Source of the DNA: an uncultured Photobacterium sp.
Lineage (GTDB): Bacteria; Pseudomonadota; Gammaproteobacteria; Enterobacterales; Vibrionaceae
Direction: 5' to 3'
Length of the DNA stretch: 64,000 nucleotides
Assembly: GCF_947502415.1 (NCBI RefSeq)
Contig: NZ_CANMZV010000001.1
Location: 372,001-436,000, forward strand
Shown here: positions 1 to 7,654 of the stretch, piece by piece
Layout of the letters: every line of letters starts with the position of its first letter
How positions within the stretch are numbered: position 1 is the first letter of the stretch
Translations under genes and position numbers: made by a program
Notes under the pieces: model-generated
Told to the model about the DNA's origin: nothing
Databases searched by the model: none
The model's input: the letters and a program-made list of their open reading frames with translations, nothing else

Positions 1-15
1 CACCAAGTTTTTACG

Positions 16-1128
16 GTGAAGCCCGTATTCATCGCTATCGGCTTTATGACATCGTTGCCGGCTATCGCTGAAATTCCTTTGATCAGTTTCAGAACCCAAC
101 AGGCAATTGAGCTTGATGGCGTTGCAGAAGATGCCTGGATAAAAGCGGCGCCATTACGGTTGGTATTGGATAAAACGCCTTATAAACCAAATCAATATGA
201 TGGCATTTTCAAGACTAATTACTCGATTCGTTCTCTTTATGATGATGATTATGTGTATTTTTTTGTCCAATGGGAGGATCCAACCAAAAGTGTTGAACGC
301 TTTCCCTGGGAAAAACAACAAGACAATACATGGAAGCGTTTAATGAATAAGGATCAAACCGGCCACGAAAATACTTATTATGAAGATAAGACAAGTATCT
401 TCTGGAATATTAAGGCTGAAGGTTTTGGGATCCAAGGGTGTGATATAGCCTGTCATATGGTGGATGCAGAAGGCAAAGTTGCAGATATTGAAAATCAATA
501 TCCCGGTCGGAAATTTACCCGGATAGCTGAAGAAACCATTGATATGTGGCATTGGAAGGCGGTTCGAACCGGGCTGACAGATCAGTTTGATGATCAGTAT
601 GTTGATTCGAATATTGACCCCATTGCGAATAAAAATTGGGGCCGTAAAAATGATCAGCAAACCGGAGGCGGATATCGTGACAATATAACTGATGACAAGT
701 TAGGCCCGGCGAAAGGGACAAAGTTATGGAATGACATTGATAGCTATGCTTTGCGTGTGGAAGATCAGGTCGCTTTTCTGGATATATTCAAACCCGGCAA
801 TCGCTTATCGTCGGTATTGGTAGAACCCTTTACTGGCTCCCGTGGAGATATTAGTGCCAAAGCTATTTGGGATAGTGGCATGTGGACAATTGAGTTTAAG
901 CGAAAGCGTGTTACAACAGGTGAAAATGCCAAGATTGAAGACATTCAATTTGATGATTTAAGTAAAGAATATCTCTTTGGTGTGGCAGTGTTTGATAACT
1001 CTCAGATCAATCACTTGTACACTGAGCAAGTTCAAACCATGGTTTTTGAGCAACCTCGGGAGTCAGAACTTGAGACAGAGAGTAAGGAAAGTTCTGAGAA
1101 AACAGAGAACCCAGTCAGGACAGACTAG
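16..1128 (+). CDS. Ethylbenzene dehydrogenase-related heme-binding domain protein (5' end uncertain)
   Basis: The protein has 370 residues from the GTG at 16. It begins with a basic residue and a hydrophobic stretch ending in PAIA, a plausible Sec signal peptide, so it is probably periplasmic. The body is rich in Trp, Asp and Tyr (for example YVYFFVQWEDP and CDIACHM) and resembles the ethylbenzene dehydrogenase gamma / cytochrome b558-570 heme-binding fold that occurs alone in redox-associated periplasmic proteins. The frame stays open to base 1 and no ribosome binding site precedes the GTG, so the true start may lie outside the window. The C-terminal 25 or so residues are a charged Glu/Ser/Lys tail. 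The electron-transfer partner is not visible here. Family assignment is from memory of sequence style, not a search. Confidence 0.65.
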   Translation: MKPVFIAIGFMTSLPAIAEIPLISFRTQQAIELDGVAEDAWIKAAPLRLVLDKTPYKPNQYDGIFKTNYSIRSLYDDDYVYFFVQWEDPTKSVERFPWEKQQDNTWKRLMNKDQTGHENTYYEDKTSIFWNIKAEGFGIQGCDIACHMVDAEGKVADIENQYPGRKFTRIAEETIDMWHWKAVRTGLTDQFDDQYVDSNIDPIANKNWGRKNDQQTGGGYRDNITDDKLGPAKGTKLWNDIDSYALRVEDQVAFLDIFKPGNRLSSVLVEPFTGSRGDISAKAIWDSGMWTIEFKRKRVTTGENAKIEDIQFDDLSKEYLFGVAVFDNSQINHLYTEQVQTMVFEQPRESELETESKESSEKTENPVRTD

Positions 1129-1172
1129 TGCTGTTTTTGCTCCGGCGACATTCCGCCGCCGGAGTCGGCTTG

Positions 1173-1325
1173 TTATTGCTCGTTTTCTTTATCGGAAGAA
1201 GACCCTCGTGCAATATTTTCTTGTTTGCTTTCGCGCAACTCCTTTTCCTCAGTTTGTTTTTCAACTAAGTTGTCAGTTGTCTCTTCTGGTTTGTGAGAAA
1301 AGATGTTTTTTAGCCAATCGAACAT
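1173..1325 (-). CDS. Small acidic protein, 50 aa, unknown function
   Basis: This short frame reads MFDWLKNIFSHKPEE and then a strongly charged Glu/Lys/Gln/Ser tail to a TAA stop. The minus-strand sequence just upstream has AAGG about seven bases before the ATG, a fair ribosome binding site. The N-terminal amphipathic start (FDWLKNIF) followed by a disordered charged tail is a common design for small Vibrionaceae proteins. It runs convergent to the heme-domain gene, with a GC-rich hairpin (1139-1163) between the two. I do not recognise a family. Confidence 0.5.
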   Translation of the reverse strand: MFDWLKNIFSHKPEETTDNLVEKQTEEKELRESKQENIARGSSSDKENEQ

Positions 1326-1532
1326 AGTCCAACCTTAGTGTTATGGGTTACGGTATTAACACTCTATAATAAGCTTAGTCGGTTATAGGGGGATGTCTGT
1401 ACAATCTGAGATATCGGGCTGTTGCAGTTTGTATTTTAAGGGTTTACTCCCGTCATTCTAACTCTTTTGCTGATTTACTTGTTTCAGCTAGGGTAATTGT
1501 TAGGGATTTGATTTGGATTGAAGAGTCAGCCG

Positions 1533-2324
1533 ATGAAGGACGATCAGCATGCGCCAATTCTTCGTACTGCCTACTTTCGTTTTTACGAAGAACTTAATGA
1601 TTTCTTGCCTCCAGAACAGCGCAAAGTGGTTTTTTCTTATGCTTTTAATGGCAAGCCGGCGATTAAAGATACGATTGAAGCTATCGGTGTACCTCATACA
1701 GAAATTGATTTGATTCTAGTTGATGGGGAGTCGGTTGGTTTTGATTTTAACCTTTGCGGGGGCGAACATATTTCGGTTTATCCTGTGATTGAAGCGTTGG
1801 ATATTTCATCGGTTATCCACTTACGCGCGGCACCGTTGCGGGATATAAAATTTGTTGTCGATGTGAATTTGGGGAAGTTAGCTCAGAAACTACGCTTACT
1901 TGGCTTTGACACCTTATATAGAAATGATTTTACCGATAATGAAATTGTCGATTTGTCACTGCGGGAGAAGCGGATAATCTTAACTCGTGATCGCGGTATT
2001 TTTAAATACAGCAATGTCACACATGGTTATTGGGTCCGTAATCACAACACTAAGAAGCAATTGGCTGAGGTCGTTGAGCGTTTACAGTTAGAGCAGAACT
2101 TTCGTCCGTTTACCCGTTGTTCCCATTGCAATCAAATCTTGCAACCAATTGATAAAGAAAAGCTTAATACTCATGATGTTGAGCAGGTTCCTAAAGAGGT
2201 GCTGCAATTTTTTGAGCGTTTCTGGGAGTGCCAAGGGTGTAAAAAAGTATACTGGCAAGGTTCACATTATGATCGTATTGGAAAATGGATTTGTCAGCTG
2301 AAAAGGCGTATTCCTGCAGAATAA
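1533..2324 (+). CDS. Mut7-C RNase domain protein with N-terminal ubiquitin-like domain
   Basis: About 263 residues from the ATG at 1533; a TTG at 1518 is in frame, but GAAGAG lies about seven bases before 1533. Residues roughly 1-95 match the Mut7-C ubiquitin-like domain (VVFSYAFNGKPAIKDTIEA; RAAPLRDIKF closes it). Residues roughly 100-245 are the Mut7-C RNase domain, a PIN-like fold: FVVDVNLGKLAQKLRLLGFD carries the first acidic residue, and RIILTRDRGIF and the C-terminal CSHCNQ / CQGCKKVYWQGSHY zinc-ribbon cysteines follow. Known bacterial members are predicted ribonucleases of unknown target. The gene stands alone, and a bidirectional terminator separates it from the convergent peptidase gene. 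Confidence 0.8.
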   Translation: MKDDQHAPILRTAYFRFYEELNDFLPPEQRKVVFSYAFNGKPAIKDTIEAIGVPHTEIDLILVDGESVGFDFNLCGGEHISVYPVIEALDISSVIHLRAAPLRDIKFVVDVNLGKLAQKLRLLGFDTLYRNDFTDNEIVDLSLREKRIILTRDRGIFKYSNVTHGYWVRNHNTKKQLAEVVERLQLEQNFRPFTRCSHCNQILQPIDKEKLNTHDVEQVPKEVLQFFERFWECQGCKKVYWQGSHYDRIGKWICQLKRRIPAE

Positions 2325-2354
2325 GAAACCGAGGCAAAACCCTCGGTTTCTTTT
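2323..2354. terminator. Bidirectional intrinsic terminator
   Basis: A stem of GAAACCGAGG pairs with CCTCGGTTTC across a short A-rich loop and is followed by TTTT on the plus strand; the minus strand reads out into an A/T-rich end as well. It lies between two convergent genes. Confidence 0.85.
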
Positions 2355-2362
2355 AGTCAGAC

Positions 2363-3469
2363 TTACTTAGTCAGGTAGGTATATAGGAATTCAGTAACAC
2401 CTACCATGTCAGCAATCTTGATGTACTCTTCGGTAGTGTGAACTTTTGCCATACCGGTAGAAACATTGACGGTTTTAAGGCCTTTTCCGTTGAAGATGTT
2501 GGCATCACTACCACCACCCGTCGATTTGGTTTGAGGCTCAACACCGTTGTCGGTAAACGCGGCTTTAACGTTTTCGATGAACGGATCAGCATCATCAATG
2601 CGGTAGGCGTTGTAAGCGCGAGTTGATTTGATATCGATTTTAGCACCGTGCTTAGCCGCAACCACTTCAAATGTGCTCACCATGTGCTCAACTTGAGCAG
2701 CCAGCTTATCGTCATCCAGAGAGCGCGCTTCAGCTTCAAGGTACAGCTCCGGCATTACAATGTTTGTTGCCTGGCCACCTTTAACAACACCGATGTTAGC
2801 CGTTGTTTCATTGTCGATACGGGAAAGGTTCATCTGGCTGATTGCATCTGCTGCTACCGTTAGGGCATTGATGCCTTCTTCCGGAGCCAAGCCTGCATGG
2901 GCTGGTTTGCCGGTAATGTTAACTTTCAGGTTTTGCTGACCCGGTGCAACTGTAATGATGGTGCCGATATCGCCACCGGAATCCAGGACAATAGCGTTTT
3001 GCGATTTGACATAAGACATGTCGAAATGCTGCGAGCCATGTAGTCCACCTTCTTCATGAACGGTGAAAGCAAGTTCGATTGTTTTGTGAGGAAGATTTTG
3101 AGCTTGAATGCAACGAACTGCTTCCATAATGGCTGCAATGCCTGACTTGTCATCACCGCCTAGGATAGTGTCACCTTTTGAACTGATAATACCGCCATTG
3201 ATTACAGGTTCGATATCATTGCCAGGTGTAACGGTATCCATATGACAGCTTAGTAGAATGCTGCCTTCAAGTTGGCCTGGAAGCTTGGCGTAGATGTTAA
3301 AACCGTTTGAGATATCTTCAGGAACAGGTAGTTTCGCAACTTCAAAACCAATCTGACCTAATTGCTCTGCAAGGGCTTCGGCTATTGCTTTTTCATTTCG
3401 TGATTCGCTGTTGATTTTGATCAGCTCAATAAAATGTTGGATTAATCTATCTTCGTTGATTATGGTCAT
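2363..3469 (-). CDS. PepT-like M20 family metallopeptidase
   Basis: 368 residues, about the length of PepT-like (tripeptidase T-related) M20 exopeptidases. The di-metal site is visible: SCHMDTV (His76, Asp78), GGDDKSG (Asp106), the catalytic Glu pair in TVHEEGG (about 139-140), VLDSGG, and a late His in KVHTTEEY. A dimerisation domain lies between about residues 180 and 285 (GKPAHAG, then TANIGVVKGGQATNIV). The product should be a cytoplasmic zinc aminopeptidase acting on short peptides, though its substrate cannot be told from sequence. It is a single gene, convergent with the Mut7-C gene. The start is the ATG at 3469, directly followed by MTIINEDRLI. Confidence 0.85.
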   Translation of the reverse strand: MTIINEDRLIQHFIELIKINSESRNEKAIAEALAEQLGQIGFEVAKLPVPEDISNGFNIYAKLPGQLEGSILLSCHMDTVTPGNDIEPVINGGIISSKGDTILGGDDKSGIAAIMEAVRCIQAQNLPHKTIELAFTVHEEGGLHGSQHFDMSYVKSQNAIVLDSGGDIGTIITVAPGQQNLKVNITGKPAHAGLAPEEGINALTVAADAISQMNLSRIDNETTANIGVVKGGQATNIVMPELYLEAEARSLDDDKLAAQVEHMVSTFEVVAAKHGAKIDIKSTRAYNAYRIDDADPFIENVKAAFTDNGVEPQTKSTGGGSDANIFNGKGLKTVNVSTGMAKVHTTEEYIKIADMVGVTEFLYTYLTK

Positions 3470-3692
3470 AATTATCTTTATCTGTCGGAATGAAGAAAAA
3501 CCACTTTACCGAAAAATCTCATAGTTTTATGTGAATAGGTCAATAAATTAGCTGATTTAATGGCAAAAAGTAGAGTTACTGTTTGGCTTTTCCTTTATCG
3601 ATAAAATAAACAACTGCATTTAAGTCTAACATTAGAGTATTGAATTGCTTTGTGAGTCTTTATTGTTAACCATGAATAATGGAGTCTGCCGT

Positions 3693-4454
3693 ATGAAAAA
3701 GGTAAAGATTGACGAGCTCCATCGAGACCATCAACCAGATGCTATTCGGCAACGGTTACAGCAGGCACCTAAATCACAAAATATTTCTGATGCTGTATTA
3801 GGCGGTATCGATGGTTGTGTTACTACTTTTGCAGTTGTCTCTGGTGCTGTTGGAGCCGGGTTTCCTGCCGGGGTTGCTTTGGTTTTAGGTTTTGCGAACC
3901 TGATAGCGGATGGCTTTAGTATGGCCATCAGTAATTACGAATCTAACAAAGCGCAGCAGGAATATGCTGATAGTGTCCGCCAGATGGAAGAACTGCACAT
4001 TGATACTGTTCCTGACGGGGAGCGCGAAGAAATTCGGCAGATTTTCCGTCAAAAGGGTTTTGACGGGGATATTCTTGAGGAAATCGTTGCAACGCTGACA
4101 GATGATAAGACGTTATGGGTTGATACCATGCTGACAGAAGAGCACGGTATTCATAGAACAGTAGCCAACCCATGGTGCTCTGCTGGCGTGACATTTGCTG
4201 CTTTTGTCGTGATAGGTACCATTCCCTTATTGCCGTTTCTCTCTACATCATTGTTCATGTCACAGCAGTTTGTTATCAGCGCTGGCCTTGCCGGTGTAAT
4301 GTTTTTTCTTATCGGCGCACTGAAAAGTATGGTTTTCGGTCAACCTGCTTTTTTATCGGGTCTACGGACTCTACTGACTGGGGGAACGGCGGCAGGGCTG
4401 GCATACCTGACAGGTTATATTCTACGCGAAATGGCTGGGGTTGCCGGAATCTAA
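3693..4454 (+). CDS. VIT1/CCC1 family transporter (iron or manganese)
   Basis: I chose the ATG at 3693 (253 residues) because GGAG lies eight bases upstream (3681-3684); an earlier GTG-type start at 3645 has no such site. The family signature is clear: ISDAVLGGIDGCVTTFAVVSGAVGAG forms the first membrane segment, and FANLIADGFSMAISNYES the second with its conserved Asp and Met. A cytoplasmic helical domain (about 90-165) precedes three more membrane segments. VIT1/CCC1 proteins export Fe(II) or Mn(II) from the cytoplasm; which metal is moved here is unknown. It stands alone, and no Fur site was recognised. Confidence 0.8.
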   Translation: MKKVKIDELHRDHQPDAIRQRLQQAPKSQNISDAVLGGIDGCVTTFAVVSGAVGAGFPAGVALVLGFANLIADGFSMAISNYESNKAQQEYADSVRQMEELHIDTVPDGEREEIRQIFRQKGFDGDILEEIVATLTDDKTLWVDTMLTEEHGIHRTVANPWCSAGVTFAAFVVIGTIPLLPFLSTSLFMSQQFVISAGLAGVMFFLIGALKSMVFGQPAFLSGLRTLLTGGTAAGLAYLTGYILREMAGVAGI

Positions 4455-4546
4455 TCACTTTCCTTATCTCGTGACTTTCCATTTCTAGTCAGATTTGATA
4501 CAACTCACAGCCCATGTTGCTTGGTTCATTCTTTTTTAGGTTATAA

Positions 4547-5209
4547 ATGCAGCTATATAAACAAGATGCCGTAGAGTGGTTGTCGACACTGCCTGCAGGA
4601 AGTGTTGATTTGTTGATCACCGATCCGCCTTATGAATCTCTGGAAAAGCACCGAGCGGTTGGTACAACAACCCGCCTGAAAAACAGTAAAGGCTCAAGTA
4701 ACCAATGGTTTTCAATTTTCCCTAATGAGCGTTTCGAAACCTTGTTAGAACAGGTATACCGAGTATTAAAGAACAATAGCCATTTTTACCTGTTCTGTGA
4801 CCAAGAGACCATGTTCTATATTAAGCCGATTGCCGAGCAGGTGGGTTTTAAGTTTTGGAAACCTATTGTCTGGGATAAAGTCGCGATTGGCATGGGGTAT
4901 CACTACCGTGCAAGATATGAATTCATTTTGTTCTTTGAGAAGGGCAAGAGAAAGCTGAACAATCTCGGTATCCCTGATGTATTGGCTGAAAAGCGGGTTT
5001 ATCGAGGCTACCCGACAGAGAAGCCAGTTGCGCTGCTGGAAACCTTAATTGAACAAAGTAGTTCGGCAGGAGAAGTGGTGGCAGACCCATTCTTTGGTTC
5101 AGGCTCTACCATGGTTGCGGCGAGTAATTTGGGTCGAGTGCCATATGGCAATGATATCTCTGATAGCGCCCATGACTATCTTCAGCAGCGCATGGTGCAG
5201 ACTGCCTGA
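4547..5209 (+). CDS. Orphan beta-class DNA N4/N6 methyltransferase
   Basis: 220 residues. The catalytic motif IV DPPY occurs at about residues 26-29 (DLLITDPPYESL), and the AdoMet-binding motif I comes late, in VADPFFGSGSTMVAA, preceded by the TEKPVALLE motif X element. This order (IV, target recognition region, X, I) defines the beta class of amino-methyltransferases. DPPY allows either adenine-N6 or cytosine-N4 methylation. No restriction endonuclease gene is adjacent, so it is an orphan with a likely epigenetic rather than restriction role. The enzyme is small, leaving only about 100 residues for target recognition. Confidence 0.85.
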   Translation: MQLYKQDAVEWLSTLPAGSVDLLITDPPYESLEKHRAVGTTTRLKNSKGSSNQWFSIFPNERFETLLEQVYRVLKNNSHFYLFCDQETMFYIKPIAEQVGFKFWKPIVWDKVAIGMGYHYRARYEFILFFEKGKRKLNNLGIPDVLAEKRVYRGYPTEKPVALLETLIEQSSSAGEVVADPFFGSGSTMVAASNLGRVPYGNDISDSAHDYLQQRMVQTA

Positions 5210-5311
5210 TATTTGTACGGTTATTGTGTGATTTTCCTGTGCGATTATCTGATTACTTACCACGACTGGTTTTACTTGTTCGGGGTACAGTGAGCTTACA
5301 GGGTACGTTGC

Positions 5312-5596
5312 TTAGTTGTCGCGCTGGGTATCAGTCTTGATTAGGTGAAGAATTGCCAAATCGTGCCCGACAGCAAAGGTTGAGTTCCAGACATTAAGCA
5401 GTTTGCTTACCGGAGTCGGTGCTTGTTCTGCTAAATTGTTCAGGATCTTATCGGCATCAATAAGGGGAAAGCCGTCGATTGCGCAGATATCTTGTTCTTC
5501 AGACCATGCACCTAAGGCGGTTTGCTCATCACTTGCTTCTACCTGCGACATATACGTCGCACCGTCATACTCCAGTATCAGGGTATAAATCGCCAT
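5312..5596 (-). CDS. Conserved hypothetical protein, 94 aa
   Basis: The start at 5596 (MAIYTLILEYDGATYMSQ) is preceded by GAGG at good spacing; a start at 5608 lacks a ribosome binding site. The sequence is a compact alpha/beta protein with a beta-strand N-terminus followed by EASDEQTALGAWSEEQ, and no signal peptide. I do not recognise a family. It lies upstream of another small minus-strand gene of similarly unknown role. Confidence 0.6.
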   Translation of the reverse strand: MAIYTLILEYDGATYMSQVEASDEQTALGAWSEEQDICAIDGFPLIDADKILNNLAEQAPTPVSKLLNVWNSTFAVGHDLAILHLIKTDTQRDN

Positions 5597-5678
5597 AGGT
5601 AACCTCATGAAAGGTGGACTGCAACACGCTATGTATAATCGTCATATTGGTTATATAGCTTTTGCAGTCCAGATTAAA

Positions 5679-5846
5679 TTAGTCATCTTTCATCATCGAC
5701 TGGGTATACCAGCATGTTATTTCCCCATCAGAACTGATTAAGTTAACAACAATTTCACCGTAGAGTTTCCAGCCTTCATCAAGAAGGGCATTGATTTTAT
5801 TTTCAAATTCAAATTCATGTTTATCGCAGACAATCTTGTATTTCAT
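5679..5846 (-). CDS. DUF1737-like small protein, 55 aa
   Basis: MKYKIVCDKHEFEFENKINA followed by LLDEGWKLYG is the pattern of DUF1737 proteins, small cytoplasmic beta-alpha-beta proteins of unknown role in which a helix ending in EGW(K/Q) is typical. AGGAGA lies a few bases upstream of two adjacent ATG codons (5849 and 5846); the second has the better spacing. The C-terminus (EITCWYTQSMMKDD) also fits the family. Confidence 0.65.
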   Translation of the reverse strand: MKYKIVCDKHEFEFENKINALLDEGWKLYGEIVVNLISSDGEITCWYTQSMMKDD

Positions 5847-6135
5847 CATTTGTCTCCTGCTGGTGTGACGTAAAAACACAGGTACATAACCTGGCTACTG
5901 AGTTGATGCGCATGACAAGTGTCAAACGACTGCATAGTAAATAATAGTTAGAAATTAGCAGGCTGTGTTTGGTTGGATGTAATTCTTGGCAAGCAAGATA
6001 AGAAAATTATCGAAGATAACCCGTATTCTCACAGTTTGATGGTTGATATTTCTTTATAGTGTCTGTGAATATAAATTAAATGCTACTTGTTGAGCATGTT
6101 AAGAACGTTAAGTTCGAACTACAAAGGAGGTACCG

Positions 6136-6348
6136 GTGAAAGAGGTTGTTATACTTTTAGTTACCGCAGTACTGGCTTGGGCATTAAGGAGTGCTATCGG
6201 GTTTGAGTATAATTTATTCTCATGGCCGTTTGATGTAGTCAAAGCACTGGTTAGCCTGGGTTTGTTTTTTGTTATTTACCTAGCCGTTAGCTGGATAGTC
6301 GATCGGATTATTGTCTTTGAGCAAACAGCTCAGCAGACGAAGCCTTAA
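6136..6348 (+). CDS. Small two-helix inner membrane protein, 70 aa
   Basis: GTG start preceded by an excellent AAAGGAGGT ribosome binding site (about 6122-6130). Two hydrophobic segments are visible (about residues 4-20 and 35-57), followed by a short polar tail. No family recognised. A strong hairpin with a T-rich end follows the stop codon. Confidence 0.65.
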   Translation: MKEVVILLVTAVLAWALRSAIGFEYNLFSWPFDVVKALVSLGLFFVIYLAVSWIVDRIIVFEQTAQQTKP

Positions 6349-6376
6349 CGTTTATAAAATTGGTTTGTTAATTATG

Positions 6377-6406
6377 AAAAATGCCAGTTGTTAACTGGCA
6401 TTTTGC
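6377..6406. terminator. Hairpin terminator
   Basis: AAAATGCCAGTT pairs perfectly with AACTGGCATTTT across GTT; the self-complementary arms give A-tract and T-tract on both strands, so it can act bidirectionally between the small membrane protein gene and the convergent 6452 gene. Confidence 0.75.
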
Positions 6407-6451
6407 TTGAAATTAGCCACAGAGGAGGAAGATTAACCTCTGAGCTGTTGC

Positions 6452-6802
6452 TCATTTTCTCTTTGGTTGCTGGTACGTGCGACCAGCGGCTTGGTAAACA
6501 TCTTTCTGTTTAATTTCAAACATATCAAAGAAGAACCAGGCAACAAATTTGATGACGTCATCTCCGTCATTCATGATCCACTCAGCATATTCTTGCTCTT
6601 CGCCTTCATCATTTTCTTGTATTGATACATGATAAATGCGCTTTTCACCGTCGATTTCAGCCAGTTTGAATTGGCCAGTCAAAGACTCTGCGGCCTCGAC
6701 TACTTCTTGTTCTTCACAAGCTTTTAGTGCTTCAAGAACCAGAGGAAGGCTGTCTTTTTCACAAAGAGATTTTACTAGGGTTTCGAATTGATCTTGCTGC
6801 AT
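6452..6802 (-). CDS. Conserved hypothetical acidic protein, 116 aa
   Basis: No signal peptide; an acidic, helix-rich N-terminus (MQQDQFETLVKSLCEKD) is followed by a beta-rich middle and a tryptophan-containing segment (EWIMNDGDDVIKFVAWFFFD) and a basic tail ending QQPKRK. It looks like a cytoplasmic Vibrionaceae protein of unknown function. The start ATG at 6802 is preceded by an AT-rich leader without a strong ribosome binding site. Confidence 0.55.
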   Translation of the reverse strand: MQQDQFETLVKSLCEKDSLPLVLEALKACEEQEVVEAAESLTGQFKLAEIDGEKRIYHVSIQENDEGEEQEYAEWIMNDGDDVIKFVAWFFFDMFEIKQKDVYQAAGRTYQQPKRK

Positions 6803-6948
6803 TTTTTATAACCTAAAATTTCAATGGCATTATTGTAACAGTGAGAAGCCAATTTGAAAAAACAGCTTTTGATATTTTTCCTTTTGTATCGTGAATACGT
6901 AACGGTAAGCAGATCAGGTTAAAGACATTGTTTTCATAGCATTGTGTA

Positions 6949-7308
6949 TTGAGACTCCCATTTTATTTACTTTTTAATGCTATTTCGGTGTCATCTAGTT
7001 TTGGTTTAGGAGCCCGGCTTTATGGACTATCGCTATTAGGAAACAGTTTTTCTGTGACTGGCGGAATGATTATGATTCCGTTTATGTTTGGTATCGGGTT
7101 GATATTTTTCAATGGAAAGAATTTTCTGGGTTGGTTGTTAACAGTCGGCGCCTTATCTGCGCTAGTGTTTGGTGTGATTTCAAGTATTCGCTTTAGTTTT
7201 AATACGATGACGGCATTTGAACTGATTATGATCTTGGTATTATCGTTCGGTGGGCTTGGGTTATTTTTACGCTCATTGAAGGCGATAGATAGCCGCTATC
7301 CGGATTGA
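6949..7308 (+). CDS. Hypothetical four-helix inner membrane protein, 119 aa
   Basis: The frame opens at a TTG (6949) and the preceding in-frame stop leaves no ATG or GTG upstream, so the start is weakly supported. The protein is almost wholly hydrophobic, with four predicted membrane segments separated by glycine-rich turns (SFSVTGGMIMIPFMFGIGL) and a short polar C-terminus (KAIDSRYPD). No functional motif was recognised. Confidence 0.5.
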   Translation: MRLPFYLLFNAISVSSSFGLGARLYGLSLLGNSFSVTGGMIMIPFMFGIGLIFFNGKNFLGWLLTVGALSALVFGVISSIRFSFNTMTAFELIMILVLSFGGLGLFLRSLKAIDSRYPD

Positions 7309-7610
7309 TAACGAAATTGTGGATGCCTTCACGAATTTGTATAACTTTGGTTTATAAGCTAAACATCTTCGACTTGAGTAACAGTTTGTTTGAGAGATAA
7401 ATGTTAGCGATTTGGGAAAAATAGTTTCAGCATCTCATTTTGTAGTTTCCTGGCATTTATCATCAGGCAAAATGAACTGATAAACCCTGCTGTATGTTCT
7501 CCGCCCCCAGTCTACGCCGGCTAGGCTGTCGATGGGGGATGGTCTCATCGGTTTTAAAGTAATTAATAATCGCGATGTACCTGATAAAAATATAAATCAA
7601 GGAGACCATC
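7309..7610. other. Intergenic leader of the amylase gene
   Basis: No coding frame was seen. The stretch ends in AAGGAG a few bases before a GTG at 7611, and has a G-rich run (about 7534-7542) and a C-rich run (7500-7508) that loosely recall MalT-box spacing, but neither matches well enough to call. Confidence 0.4.
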
Positions 7611-7634
7611 GTGAACACAAGGAATCTTAAATCC

Positions 7635-7654
7635 TGCCTTGCCTTGCCTTGCCT
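7635..7654 (+). repeat. Four tandem TGCCT repeats in a signal-peptide coding region
   Basis: Four perfect copies of the 5-base unit TGCCT run from 7635 to 7654, just downstream of the well-placed GTG at 7611. With four copies, translation from 7611 reaches a TAG at 7686-7688. With two or five copies the GTG frame would join the amylase frame and give a normal basic-hydrophobic lipoprotein signal ending LSAC. The arrangement resembles slipped-strand phase-variation repeats. Confidence 0.7.

Noticed and set aside
1139..1163. GC-rich hairpin as an intrinsic terminator
   Set aside because: CTCCGGCG/CGCCGGAG is a real inverted repeat, but neither strand has a T-run after it.
7500..7545. G-rich words near the amylase gene that resemble MalT boxes
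   Set aside because: GGGGGATGG and an inverted GGGGGCGGA are too far from the MalT consensus and were not paired with a promoter.
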